64,000 bases of DNA. It comes from Maribacter flavus (GTDB taxonomy: Bacteria > Bacteroidota > Bacteroidia > Flavobacteriales > Flavobacteriaceae). Under the pieces are notes generated by a model, which worked only from the letters and a program-made list of their open reading frames with translations, ran no database searches and was not told where the DNA came from. The stretch's first letter is position 1, and each line of letters begins with the position of its first letter. The DNA is taken from positions 1,875,318 through 1,939,317 of the forward strand of contig NZ_VUOE01000001.1 of assembly GCF_008386635.1 (NCBI RefSeq), written 5' to 3'. Shown here in pieces: positions 53,792-63,935 of this stretch. A program made the translations under genes and the position numbers.

Positions 53792-56227
53792 ATGTTTAAA
53801 AATCACATCAAAATCGCTTGGAGGAGTTTAAAAAAGCAACCATTTTTTACCTTCCTCAACACCTTCGGACTTGCCATTGGTATGGCAGGAGCCCTACTTA
53901 TTTCATTATATATCTATGATGAATTGACCTATGATACCATGTTTAAGGATGCAGACCGAATCTATAGGATTAATGCGGATATTAAATTTGGAGGCGATGC
54001 CCGAAAGTATGCCGTAAGTCCTGCACCAATGGCAGATGCCTTACAAAGTGATTTTTCTGAAATTGAAGTGGTTACCAGGTTTAGGACTCGGGGTAGTGCT
54101 TTGGTCAGGAAAGCAGATGCTGAAGCCAACGTCAAGGAGGAGCAAACTACTTTTGTGGATGCCACTTTTTTTGAAATGTTCGGGATTGAGCTGTTGGCTG
54201 GTGACCCAACTACGGCCTTAAAGAATCCAAACTCAATCGTAATGACAAGGACTGCTGCAGAAAAGCACTTTGGAGTGACCAATGCGGTGGGTCAAGATTT
54301 AATATTGAACAATGAAGAGCCATTTACGGTTACAGGGGTAATTGAAGATTTACCCAATAACTCTTTTCTTAGGGACTACAGTTTGTTCGAGGCTATGGCA
54401 GGCAACGAGGATGCTCAGACCGTAAATTGGGGAAGTAATAACTATCAAACCTTTTTCAAACTAATTCCCTCTGCAGATGTGGAGAGTATAAAAGAACCGT
54501 TGCAAGGATTCTTGGGTAAATATCTAATTCCATGGGCCCAAAGTTTTATGCCTGGTATTACCGAAGAACAATTTGCTGCTGCTGGAAACTATTTGAATTA
54601 CAGTACGATCCTTTTGACCGATATTCATTTAAGCTCCAATTTGGTTGCCGAAATGAGTTCTAACAATGATATGCAGAGTATTTATATTCTGTCCTTTATC
54701 GCTGTTTTTCTAGTGGTTTTGGCCTCTGTTAATTTCATGAATCTTTCCACGGCACAATCCTTGAAACGGGCCAAGGAGGTTGGTGTCCGTAAAACCTTAG
54801 GCTCCAATAAAAGGGATTTGGTAAGGCAGTTTCTGGTAGAGTCTGGTCTAATATCTTTTATATCGTTGCTTTTGGCACTGGTTTTGGCCGTATCGGCCCT
54901 ACCCTTTTTTAATGAGCTGGCGGACAAGGACATTTCACTTCCGTTTCTAAGTCCTTTCTTTTGGTTGATTCTTTTTGGAGGGGTTATTGTACTTGGATTA
55001 TTTTCAGGAAGTTACCCGGCATTTTTTATGTCAAGGTTTATTCCCGTGAACGTGTTAAAGGGAGGTGGACAAAGTAGTGTAGGGGGTGGAAAAATAAGGA
55101 ACTCTCTAGTGGTCTTTCAGTTTGCCATATCGGTGTTTTTGATTATCAGTACTTTGGTGGTGTATCAGCAATTGAAATATATACAGAGCAAAGATCTTGG
55201 GTTTTCTAAAGATCAGGTACTAGTAGTGAACGATGTCTACACTGCGGGTAGCAAGGCCAACTCGTTCAAGGAACAGGTAAAGCAATTAAGCTTTGTTAAA
55301 AACGCCACATTGAGTAGTTTTTTTCCAACGCCTTCCAGTCGGAGTGATAGTACTTTCGTTCCTGAAGAAGGGCTAACAGATCAGGAAAATGCGGTAAGTA
55401 TGCAAACTTGGGGCGTGGATTATGATTATGTGCCTACCATGGGATTCGAATTTGTTACTGGTCGTAATTTCGATGAAAATTTCGGCAATGATTCAACGGC
55501 GATCATAGTCAATGAAACTGCTGTAAAAGTAATGAAACTAACCCCCGAGACTGCCTTGGGGGAAAGATATTCACCTGACTTCAATGCTGAAAACCCCGAG
55601 TTCTTTACCATCATAGGAGTGGTTAAGGATTTCCACTTTGAAACCATGAAGGAGGAAATAGATGCATTAAGTCTAAGATTGGCGAACAACGCTTATGCCA
55701 TGGCTATCAAAATTGAAGCTGGAAACTTTGAAAATGCGGTTTCAAAAATCGAGAATGTATGGAACAATATTGTTCCGGGAGAACCCTTTAACTACTATTT
55801 CATGGACGACTCCTTCAACGACTCCTACCAGAGTGAGCGTAGATTGGGAAATATTTTTGTCATATTCACTGTACTGTCCATCTTCATTGCTTGTTTGGGA
55901 TTATTTGGATTAGCTGCCTTCAATGCCGAAAAGCGTGTTAAGGAAATAGGTGTACGCAAAGTGCTTGGAGCGAGTGTGATGCAAATTTCGGTAAAACTCA
56001 CCATGGATTTTTTAAAGTTGGTGGGCGTGGCCATTTTAATTTCTTTGCCACTAGGATGGTATGCCACGAACAAGTGGTTAGAGGATTTCTCCTATAAAAT
56101 TGATATTCCATGGTGGGTGTTCGCTCTAGCGGCCTTTTTGGCCATAACCGTTGCGGTCATTACCGTGAGCTATCAAAGTATCAAGGCTTCCATTGTGAAC
56201 CCAGTTAAGAGCTTAAGAACCGAATAG
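53792..56227 (+). CDS. FtsX/MacB-type ABC permease 2
   Basis: 811 residues from ATG 53792 (MFKNHIKIAWRSLKKQ); the in-frame GTG at 53762 lies within a repeat element. Same layout as permease 1: SVNFMNLSTAQSLKRAKEVGVRKTLGSN in the first FtsX domain, IACLGLFGLAAFNAEKRVKEIGVRKVLGAS in the second, and the terminal NPVKSLRTE. Its own upstream -24/-12-like site suggests separate activation. Confidence 0.92.
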   Translation: MFKNHIKIAWRSLKKQPFFTFLNTFGLAIGMAGALLISLYIYDELTYDTMFKDADRIYRINADIKFGGDARKYAVSPAPMADALQSDFSEIEVVTRFRTRGSALVRKADAEANVKEEQTTFVDATFFEMFGIELLAGDPTTALKNPNSIVMTRTAAEKHFGVTNAVGQDLILNNEEPFTVTGVIEDLPNNSFLRDYSLFEAMAGNEDAQTVNWGSNNYQTFFKLIPSADVESIKEPLQGFLGKYLIPWAQSFMPGITEEQFAAAGNYLNYSTILLTDIHLSSNLVAEMSSNNDMQSIYILSFIAVFLVVLASVNFMNLSTAQSLKRAKEVGVRKTLGSNKRDLVRQFLVESGLISFISLLLALVLAVSALPFFNELADKDISLPFLSPFFWLILFGGVIVLGLFSGSYPAFFMSRFIPVNVLKGGGQSSVGGGKIRNSLVVFQFAISVFLIISTLVVYQQLKYIQSKDLGFSKDQVLVVNDVYTAGSKANSFKEQVKQLSFVKNATLSSFFPTPSSRSDSTFVPEEGLTDQENAVSMQTWGVDYDYVPTMGFEFVTGRNFDENFGNDSTAIIVNETAVKVMKLTPETALGERYSPDFNAENPEFFTIIGVVKDFHFETMKEEIDALSLRLANNAYAMAIKIEAGNFENAVSKIENVWNNIVPGEPFNYYFMDDSFNDSYQSERRLGNIFVIFTVLSIFIACLGLFGLAAFNAEKRVKEIGVRKVLGASVMQISVKLTMDFLKLVGVAILISLPLGWYATNKWLEDFSYKIDIPWWVFALAAFLAITVAVITVSYQSIKASIVNPVKSLRTE

Positions 56228-56378
56228 GGCCTAACCCCTATGCGTATAGCTATCAGGACCACCGCAAGCAGAGGGTGCTTGGATACAACAGAATGTGAAA
56301 GGTTATTTCCAATCTATTCAAAGGATGGTGTGCGAAATCCAAAAGGAATGAAAAATAAAAATCTATCTTATTCAGCTG

Positions 56379-56398
56379 CCTTCCCCTTGGGGAGGGGC
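56379..56398. repeat. Palindromic repeat before permease 3
   Basis: GCCTTCCCCTTGGGGAGGGG, an inverted CCTTCCCC/GGGGAGGG unit in the 187-bp gap between permeases 2 and 3. No promoter is evident in that gap. Confidence 0.5.
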
Positions 56399-56414
56399 TA
56401 AAACGAATTAAATA

Positions 56415-58775
56415 ATGCTCAAGAACTATTTAAAAATAGCCTGGAGAAACTTAATTAGAAACACAAGTTTTTCTCTATTGAATATCCTTGGATTATCCAT
56501 TGGCCTGGCCATGACTACATTGATTGTTCTATGGATAAACTATGAGTTGGGGTTTGATAGATTTCATGAAAAAATAGATCGCATATACGAGGTGAACAAC
56601 CAATATATGGTAGATGGCGAAATCTGGACATGGAATTCTACCCCAAAAGCTATGGGACCTGCCATAAAGAACGACTATCCTGAAGTAGAGAAAGAAACCC
56701 GGTATTTTTATGACAATACCTTCCTGTTCGCTTGGAACGACCAAAAGATAAAGGCAACCGGAACCATGGTAGACCCGGATTTTTTGGATATGTTCTCATT
56801 TCCGTTGATTCAGGGTGATCTAAACACCGTTTTGAGCGATGTTAATTCGGTGCTTGTAACAGAGTCCTTGGCGAAAAAGATTTTTGGAAACCAGGACCCT
56901 ATGGGTAAAATGGTGAAAATTGATAACCGGGATACTTTTAAGGTGACTGGAATATTAAAGGATATACCGCCAAATACACAGTTTACATTTGAGTTTTTAA
57001 TTCCATGGTCCTATTTGACCCAAAAAGGCTGGGACGATGAAAACTGGGGGAATAATTCGGTAGCCACCTATGTTCTTTTAAAGGAAAATACAGATATCGA
57101 CACTTTTTCGGAGAAGATAGCTACGCTGCGGAAGAATTATGACAAGGATACCCCCGATATGAAAACACTGTTATACCCGTATTCCCGTATGTACCTATAT
57201 GGGGAATTTGAAAATGGTGTGGAAAAGGGAGGCAGGATTGATCTGATACGAATGTTCGGGCTTATTGCCATAATAATTTTGATTATTGCCTGCATCAATT
57301 TTATGAACCTTAGCACGGCACGTAGTGAAAAGAGATCCAAGGAAGTTGGTGTACGTAAGGTATTGGGTGCTCCTAGAAAGCTGTTGATTGGGCAATTTAT
57401 AGGAGAATCTGTACTTATTACCTTCATTTCCGCAACTTTTGCAGTCATTATCGTATTGTTATTGCTTCCCTCTTTTAACGATTTGGTGGAGAGGCCTCTT
57501 TCTTTAGATTTGACAAGTATCGGTTTTTGGATCTTGGCTACAGCGGTTACTATTTTCACGGGATTGTTGGCCGGTAGTTATCCGGCCCTATATCTATCGG
57601 GATTCAAACCATCATCGGTATTAAGGGGTACTTTTAAAAAAGTGGATGCGATGGTTACACCAAGAAAAGTGTTGGTCATTCTTCAATTTTCGGTAGCTAT
57701 AGTACTTATAACCGCTTCCCTGATAATTACTCAGCAGCTTCATAAAGTTCAAAATAGACAATTGGCATACGCTAAGAACAACCTGATCTATAGCTCTCTT
57801 GAAGGTGATATGGAGAAGAATTATGATTTGATAAAGACCGAATTACTTGAATCCGGGGCCTTTACAGCGGTAACCAAGACCAATTCACCTATTACTGAGA
57901 GTTGGAGCAATACTTGGGGTTTTGAGTGGGAGGGTAAAAATGAGCAGGATAAGACCATTGTTCATAGACTGATTTCAGATGATGATGTTGTAAATACGAT
58001 GGGACTCGAACTTATAGAAGGGAGGGATTTTGATCTTCAAAAATATCCAACAGATTCTACCGCAGCAATTTTAAATCAATCTGCCTTGGAATTAATGGGC
58101 TTTGAAGACCCTATTGGTAAGAAAATAAAGGACAATGGAATAGATTGGCATATTATAGGGGTGGTGAAGGACTTTGTTTACAATTCTCCCTTCCAAAAAA
58201 TAGAACCTATGGTTATAGAAGGTGCCAAAGGATGGTTCAATGTCATTCATATGAGAATGAACCCAGAGGTGAACACGGCCCAAAATTTGGCCGTGGCCGA
58301 ACGGATTTTTAATAAATACAATCCGGAATATCCCTTTAATTATGAATTTGTGGACGCCGCTTATGCCAAAAAGTTCAATGACCATCGCACCACTGGGAAA
58401 CTAGCCAATATATTTACGCTTTTGACCATTTTTATCTCCTGCCTGGGCTTGTTCGGTTTGGCAAGTTATGTTGCGGAAAATAGGATCAAGGAAATTGGGG
58501 TGCGAAAAGTCCTTGGTGCTTCCGTGAGAACCATTACAGGCCTACTTTCAAAGGATTTTTTGAAGTTGGTTTTTATTTCCATTCTTATTGCCATACCGGT
58601 TTCTTGGTATTTTATGAGCAATTGGCTGGAAGAATTTGCCTTCAGAATAGATATATCATGGTGGGTTTACCTCATATCCGGAGGGTTGACCCTGATAGTT
58701 GCCTTTGTTACCGTTAGTTTTCAAGCAATCAAAGCCGCAAGAGCAAATCCAATAAAAAGTTTACGAACAGAATAA
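56415..58775 (+). CDS. FtsX/MacB-type ABC permease 3
   Basis: 786 residues, MLKNYLKIAWRNLIRN start. First FtsX domain CINFMNLSTARSEKRSKEVG..KVLGAP, second ISCLGLFGLASYVAENRIKEIGVRKVLGAS, C-terminus NPIKSLRTE. The periplasmic domain (ENNQYMVDGEIWTWN..) differs strongly from those of its neighbours, consistent with different substrates or partners. Confidence 0.92.
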   Translation: MLKNYLKIAWRNLIRNTSFSLLNILGLSIGLAMTTLIVLWINYELGFDRFHEKIDRIYEVNNQYMVDGEIWTWNSTPKAMGPAIKNDYPEVEKETRYFYDNTFLFAWNDQKIKATGTMVDPDFLDMFSFPLIQGDLNTVLSDVNSVLVTESLAKKIFGNQDPMGKMVKIDNRDTFKVTGILKDIPPNTQFTFEFLIPWSYLTQKGWDDENWGNNSVATYVLLKENTDIDTFSEKIATLRKNYDKDTPDMKTLLYPYSRMYLYGEFENGVEKGGRIDLIRMFGLIAIIILIIACINFMNLSTARSEKRSKEVGVRKVLGAPRKLLIGQFIGESVLITFISATFAVIIVLLLLPSFNDLVERPLSLDLTSIGFWILATAVTIFTGLLAGSYPALYLSGFKPSSVLRGTFKKVDAMVTPRKVLVILQFSVAIVLITASLIITQQLHKVQNRQLAYAKNNLIYSSLEGDMEKNYDLIKTELLESGAFTAVTKTNSPITESWSNTWGFEWEGKNEQDKTIVHRLISDDDVVNTMGLELIEGRDFDLQKYPTDSTAAILNQSALELMGFEDPIGKKIKDNGIDWHIIGVVKDFVYNSPFQKIEPMVIEGAKGWFNVIHMRMNPEVNTAQNLAVAERIFNKYNPEYPFNYEFVDAAYAKKFNDHRTTGKLANIFTLLTIFISCLGLFGLASYVAENRIKEIGVRKVLGASVRTITGLLSKDFLKLVFISILIAIPVSWYFMSNWLEEFAFRIDISWWVYLISGGLTLIVAFVTVSFQAIKAARANPIKSLRTE

Positions 58776-58785
58776 AATTAAAACA

Positions 58786-61197
58786 ATGATACATACAAGC
58801 CTAAAGATAGCCCTTAGGGGATTTATCAGAAATAAATTTTTTACGGCAATTAATCTTTTTAGCTTGGTAGCAGGGTTGTTCGTTGTTTTTATCGCCATAA
58901 GCTATTTGGAATATGAGTATAGTTACGATAAGTATCACAAGAATTCCGAAAATATTTATAGGCTTGGGCGCACCACACGTTCCCAAGATTATAGTATTGT
59001 AGGGTTTGAAAGATGGAACGAGTCCACAGCTGACGAACAGTTAAATACCATTAAGGGTTTAAAAAATATTCCTGGCGTGAAAACAGCGGCCCAGTTTATT
59101 ACTTCGGAAAACTTGGAGTATATAGAAATGAATGAAAAGAGGATTCAGGAAAAAGGGTTTTTAACAACCAACACCCCATCAGAATTTGTTAACCTATTTT
59201 CGTGGAAAACTTTGGAAGGGAACTTGGATGACTTCGGCCAAAACCTGAACAAAGTTATTTTGACGGCTACTACGGCAAGAAAACTAGTTGGGGATAATTC
59301 AGACGATTTTTCTAAAATTATTGACCAAAACCTAAATATTATGGGAGACAATTATAGCGTTTCTGCCATAATTGAAGATGTTCCCAGCAACTCCCATTTT
59401 GATTTCTCCATAGCCATCAATAAACCGAGGATTGATTATTGGGGGAGTAGAATCTATTTGGGACTAGCTGAAAATGTAAATTATCTCGATATATCCGAAA
59501 AAATCAATGCTGCGGTGGGGACCTTTAATCCTACTTTGGTAAATGATCCCTATTATAAAAAACACTTTTTACAACCTATAGAGGATATTCATTTAAAATC
59601 GAATATTCTTTATGAATTAAAAACGCCGGGGAATTACTCGTTTATAACCTTGATTACCGGTTTTGCCCTGTTTATTCTTTTGATCACCTTGTTCAATTAT
59701 GCAAATTTTACTTTGGCGACGAAGTCAAAACAGGGAAAGTCTATCGGTATTAAAAAAGCCATGGGAGCCAAGAACAGTTCGGTCGCATTTCAATTTATGC
59801 TCGAGGGGGTTGTATTGGCATTAATATCCTTACCGCTTTTGGCGATTTTGATGCATTTAGTGGTTCCCTACTTTAACGATTTGATGGGTGTGGAGATCAG
59901 TGAAAATTTCTTAAACAACCCCGAAATCTTGGTGATGATGGTCGCCCTGGCCGTAATTTTAGGGCTATTGGCGAGTATTGCCCCTGCCATTTTGTTCTCC
60001 AACAAAAAGACGTTGAGCCTGTTCAAGGAAAATTTAAAGGACAATAGGTTCGAACATTTTTCAATTCGGAAGTATTTGGTCATAAGTCAGTTTGCCATTC
60101 TCATTATCATTATTTCTGTTTCTTATTTCGTGAACGGACAGATGAATTATATTCAAGACAAGGACCTGGGTTTCAACAGGGAGGGTATATTATATACCTA
60201 TTCCTCTGGGGAGAAACTAGACGCTTTCCAAGAAAAATTGCGTCAGATACCAGAGATAGAATATGTGGGTAATGGATCTAATCTAGGTATTGAAACCTAT
60301 AATCAGGGTACTTATCAATTACAAGGGGTAGATGTCATTTTTGATGATGCCAATCAATTGTATTTAGACTATGAGGCCGTTAAGGCCTATGGTATTGAAA
60401 CCACCCTGAACGTCGAAGCCCCATTAGAAAGAACTACGATTATAAATAGAACTGCGGCAGAAAAATTTGCCAAAGCTAAAAATGTTTCACCAGAGGAATT
60501 AATTGGGACCGTGGTCATTACGGAACCCGAATATATTTCGGAAGATGGCCAAGTGGGGTTTCCTTTCACCATTGGAGGTATATTTGAGGATATCAATCTC
60601 TTTTCTTTGAAAGAGGAAGTCACCCCTTATTTTATCACACTTTCCCCAGCGGTACGAATGAACGGTAGGAGCATTATATCTTTTGACCCAAAACAAAGAG
60701 CCGAAGTTGTAAGCAAGATCAACCAAGTATATGAAAGCCTGAACGAGCCTTTTCCTTTGGAAGTCAATTTCTTAAGTGATAATCTTGCCGGACTCTACAA
60801 ACAAGAACAACAGGCTCTTGAATTGATTTTCCATTTAAATATTTTGGCGATTCTTCTATCCGCTATAGGTATTGTAGGGATAACGATTTTCTTGGTTCTT
60901 GCTAGGAGAAGGGAAATTGGCATTCGTAAGGTTTTGGGTGCTTCAGACGGTCATATTATCAAAACAACGGTAAAGGAATACATTTTTTTTAGCGTGATTG
61001 CCTTGTTGATAGGATGGCCAATTGCCTACTACGGAAGTAATAAGTGGTTGGACGGATTTGCCTATAGGATCGAAATACGGCAGTATGTCTTTTTAATTGT
61101 TGGCTTGCTGGTTTTTGTTGGAACCTCAGTTCTTGTTGGAATAGTTGCTCTTAATGCTGCGCAAAAAAATCCTGTAAAAAGTTTACGCACGGAGTGA
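58786..61197 (+). CDS. FtsX/MacB-type ABC permease 4 (divergent)
   Basis: 803 residues, 10 bases after permease 3. The most divergent member: N-terminus MIHTSLKIALRGFIRNKFF, first coupling region YANFTLATKSKQGKSIGIKKAMGA in place of NFMNL(S/A)TA..KR..EVGVRK, second VLARRREIGIRKVLGAS, but the same NPVKSLRTE end. Probably a heterodimer partner or a permease with a different substrate. Confidence 0.9.
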   Translation: MIHTSLKIALRGFIRNKFFTAINLFSLVAGLFVVFIAISYLEYEYSYDKYHKNSENIYRLGRTTRSQDYSIVGFERWNESTADEQLNTIKGLKNIPGVKTAAQFITSENLEYIEMNEKRIQEKGFLTTNTPSEFVNLFSWKTLEGNLDDFGQNLNKVILTATTARKLVGDNSDDFSKIIDQNLNIMGDNYSVSAIIEDVPSNSHFDFSIAINKPRIDYWGSRIYLGLAENVNYLDISEKINAAVGTFNPTLVNDPYYKKHFLQPIEDIHLKSNILYELKTPGNYSFITLITGFALFILLITLFNYANFTLATKSKQGKSIGIKKAMGAKNSSVAFQFMLEGVVLALISLPLLAILMHLVVPYFNDLMGVEISENFLNNPEILVMMVALAVILGLLASIAPAILFSNKKTLSLFKENLKDNRFEHFSIRKYLVISQFAILIIIISVSYFVNGQMNYIQDKDLGFNREGILYTYSSGEKLDAFQEKLRQIPEIEYVGNGSNLGIETYNQGTYQLQGVDVIFDDANQLYLDYEAVKAYGIETTLNVEAPLERTTIINRTAAEKFAKAKNVSPEELIGTVVITEPEYISEDGQVGFPFTIGGIFEDINLFSLKEEVTPYFITLSPAVRMNGRSIISFDPKQRAEVVSKINQVYESLNEPFPLEVNFLSDNLAGLYKQEQQALELIFHLNILAILLSAIGIVGITIFLVLARRREIGIRKVLGASDGHIIKTTVKEYIFFSVIALLIGWPIAYYGSNKWLDGFAYRIEIRQYVFLIVGLLVFVGTSVLVGIVALNAAQKNPVKSLRTE

Positions 61198-61232
61198 CAC
61201 AATTATAAAAAAAGATAGTCTTTATTAAAACA

Positions 61233-61261
61233 TCAACCTGTGCTGAGCGTAGTCGCAGCAT
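61233..61261. repeat. REP-like element before permease 5
   Basis: TCAACCTGTGCTGAGCGTAG TCGCAGCAT carries the exact TGAGCGTAGTCG core of the element in leuS (13465). Confidence 0.6.
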
Positions 61262-61278
61262 CAAAAAATTCATCAATC

Positions 61279-63678
61279 ATGTTTAAAAACTATCTGAAAA
61301 TTGCTTGGAGAAACCTTCTAAAAAACAAAGGTTATACTTTAATCAATGTTGGTGGACTGGCATTGGGAATGGCCGTCACCTTGATTATTGGCCTTTGGAT
61401 ACAGGACGAACTTTCCTATAATAGCTATTTTAAGAATAAGGAAAAAATCGCGCAGATTTTTCAGTCCCAAACCTTCAATGGAGAAACTGGAACGGGGCCA
61501 GCTATACCTAGACCTCTTGAAAAGGCCCTGAGGGATGGTTATAGTGACAATTTTGAGCATTTGATCATGTGTTCATGGACCAATGACCATTACCTTAAAT
61601 ATGGGGAGAAGAGTATTTCCAGACCGGGCAATTATATGCAGCGTGTAGGTCCGGAACTTTTTAATCTGGAAATCATAAAAGGGGAAAGGGACGGATTAAG
61701 GGAAATCAATTCCATTATGTTATCGGAATCCACCGCCAATGCGCTTTTTGGCAGTGAAGACCCTATTGGAAAAACCATCAAAGTGAGCAACGAGCATGAT
61801 ATGAACGTTAGTGCCGTTTACAAGGATATTCCCTTTAACAACTCTTTCAACGATACCGAATTTATCATTCCTTGGGAAAAGTACTTGGCGAATAATGAAT
61901 GGATACGAAATGCGGAGGACCAATGGGGTAACAATTCTTTTCAAATGTTCGTACAAATTGTGGATAATACCACCATGGCGGGTGTTACAAATAAAATAAA
62001 GGATGTAAAAAAGACCTTGAATGAGAATAGCGCGGAGTTCAATCCACAAATTTTTCTATTTCCCATGGAGGATTGGCATCTTAGGGGCAGTTTTGAAAAT
62101 GGAAAACAAGTAGGAGGCCGCATCAAATATGTTTGGCTTTTTGGCATTATTGGGGCATTTGTATTACTATTGGCCTGCATCAACTTTATGAACCTGAGTA
62201 CCGCACGTTCTGAGAAAAGGGCCAAGGAGGTAGGTATTCGTAAATCCATCGGCTCTCAGAAGGGTCAGTTGGTCTATCAGTTTTTAAGTGAGTCTTTTTT
62301 GGTGGTCCTTTTCGCATTTGTTTTGGCTTTGGTCATGGTACTTCTTTCATTGAACGGTTTTAATGAACTGTCTAGAAAGGAAATCTCCTTTCCTTGGGCC
62401 AATGGCAAGTTTTGGCTGGTGTCTCTTGGGTTTATCTTGTTCACTTCCTTATTGGCGGGAAGTTATCCTGCGCTATATCTATCGTCCTTTAGACCTGTAG
62501 ATGTTCTAAAGGGTTCATTTAAGGCCGGCAAGTACGCAGGTCTTCCTAGAAAGATATTGGTGGTATTACAATTTACGGTTTCCGTGGCTTTTATCATTGG
62601 CACCGTTATCGTAATGCAGCAGATCAACTATGCAAAAAACCGACCGGTAGGCTATGATAAGGAAGGGCTTATCCAGATTCCAACGTTCAGTCAAGATTTT
62701 GAGGGAAAATATGATTTAATGCGAAGCGAGTTTATAGGTTCTGGAGCAGTGGTAGAAATGTCCACTTCCAGTAGTCCCACAACGCAGATTTGGTCCAATA
62801 GAAGTGGATTTACCTGGGAGGGAAAACCGGAAGGTTTTCAGGAAGATTTGGCCTGGACCGAGGTTTCACCGGAATATGCCAAGTCGCTCAACTTAAAAAT
62901 AGTGGAGGGCAGGGATTTTTCAAGGGAGTATGCCACGGATTCCTTGGGCGTACTCATCAATGAAACCGCCAAAAAGTATTTGGGCATGCCAGACCCCGTA
63001 GGGAAACTTCTAAAGGACGATGACGAGGAAGACCCGGGGCCTCCCTTGAAAATTATCGGCGTAGTACAGGACATGATTACCCAATCTCCTTACGAACCCG
63101 TGAAACAAGGTATTTATGTATATGATCGGTTCAATAATGGGAGTTATTATAACCTTAGATTGAACCCTGACCAAAGTGCTGGACAGAATTTAGCAGTAGT
63201 AGAAAGGGTGTTCAAAGAGCACTTCCCTGATATCCCTTTTGAATATGAGTTTGTGGACAGTCAGTATGGAGAAAAGTTTGCTTCGGAAGAACGCATAGGA
63301 ACCCTGTCCGGGGTCTTCACGGCTTTGGCCATCTTGATCAGTTGTCTTGGACTTTTTGGACTTACATCCTTCGTTGCGGAGCAGCGTAAGAAGGAAATTG
63401 GTGTTCGGAAGGTATTGGGAGCTTCTATATTCAATGTATGGAACATGCTTTCCAAAGACTTTTTAAAATTGGTCATCATTTCTTGTTTTATCGCTGTCCC
63501 CATTGCCTATTTCATTATGAACGGATGGCTTCAGGAATATCCGTATCGGGTAGTTTTAAAGTGGTGGATTTTTGCCTTGGCTATGTTGGGAGCACTCGGT
63601 GTAACCTTACTTACTGTAAGTTTTCAGGCGATTAAAGCCGCCAAGGCCAACCCTGTAAAAAGTTTACGAACGGAGTAA
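61279..63678 (+). CDS. FtsX/MacB-type ABC permease 5
   Basis: 799 residues from ATG 61279 (MFKNYLKIAWRNLLKNK); the in-frame TTG/CTG region upstream is a repeat element. First FtsX domain CINFMNLSTARSEKRAKEVGIRKSIGS, second ISCLGLFGLTSFVAEQRKKEIGVRKVLGAS, terminal NPVKSLRTE. Confidence 0.92.
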   Translation: MFKNYLKIAWRNLLKNKGYTLINVGGLALGMAVTLIIGLWIQDELSYNSYFKNKEKIAQIFQSQTFNGETGTGPAIPRPLEKALRDGYSDNFEHLIMCSWTNDHYLKYGEKSISRPGNYMQRVGPELFNLEIIKGERDGLREINSIMLSESTANALFGSEDPIGKTIKVSNEHDMNVSAVYKDIPFNNSFNDTEFIIPWEKYLANNEWIRNAEDQWGNNSFQMFVQIVDNTTMAGVTNKIKDVKKTLNENSAEFNPQIFLFPMEDWHLRGSFENGKQVGGRIKYVWLFGIIGAFVLLLACINFMNLSTARSEKRAKEVGIRKSIGSQKGQLVYQFLSESFLVVLFAFVLALVMVLLSLNGFNELSRKEISFPWANGKFWLVSLGFILFTSLLAGSYPALYLSSFRPVDVLKGSFKAGKYAGLPRKILVVLQFTVSVAFIIGTVIVMQQINYAKNRPVGYDKEGLIQIPTFSQDFEGKYDLMRSEFIGSGAVVEMSTSSSPTTQIWSNRSGFTWEGKPEGFQEDLAWTEVSPEYAKSLNLKIVEGRDFSREYATDSLGVLINETAKKYLGMPDPVGKLLKDDDEEDPGPPLKIIGVVQDMITQSPYEPVKQGIYVYDRFNNGSYYNLRLNPDQSAGQNLAVVERVFKEHFPDIPFEYEFVDSQYGEKFASEERIGTLSGVFTALAILISCLGLFGLTSFVAEQRKKEIGVRKVLGASIFNVWNMLSKDFLKLVIISCFIAVPIAYFIMNGWLQEYPYRVVLKWWIFALAMLGALGVTLLTVSFQAIKAAKANPVKSLRTE

Positions 63679-63780
63679 GCAACTCCAAACAACAAGTTTC
63701 ACGTAATTTCAAAACACACAGGAACACCCAAAATGTAACCAAAGCATAAATCCATAAATCTTTATCATACTAGTAAAAGG

Positions 63781-63823
63781 TTGTAAATATATTGTACATA
63801 TTTTGTCCAAATATTTTACAGTC
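63781..63823 (+). promoter_or_regulatory. Candidate activator site upstream of permease 6
   Basis: 43-base inverted-repeat block (TGTAAATA ... TATTTTACA with a central TGTACA) matching 53613-53655 at about 32 positions, and sharing TGTCCAAATATTTTACA with the site before the TolC-type gene. Centre ~73 bases before the -24 box. Confidence 0.6.
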
Positions 63824-63873
63824 TCTTGGTATTTATAAAACTTAAGTGTTTTAAAATCAGATGTTTATTGAAT

Positions 63874-63888
63874 TGGCATGAAATTAGT
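63874..63888 (+). promoter_or_regulatory. Sigma54-like -24/-12 promoter of permease 6
   Basis: TGGCATG-AAAT-TAGT, nearly the same as the site at 46898; transcription would start near 63899, 37 bases before the ATG. Confidence 0.48.
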
Positions 63889-63935
63889 TTTCCTAATCAC
63901 AACTAGGCTCATCATCTCATCAAGAAACGAATAGT

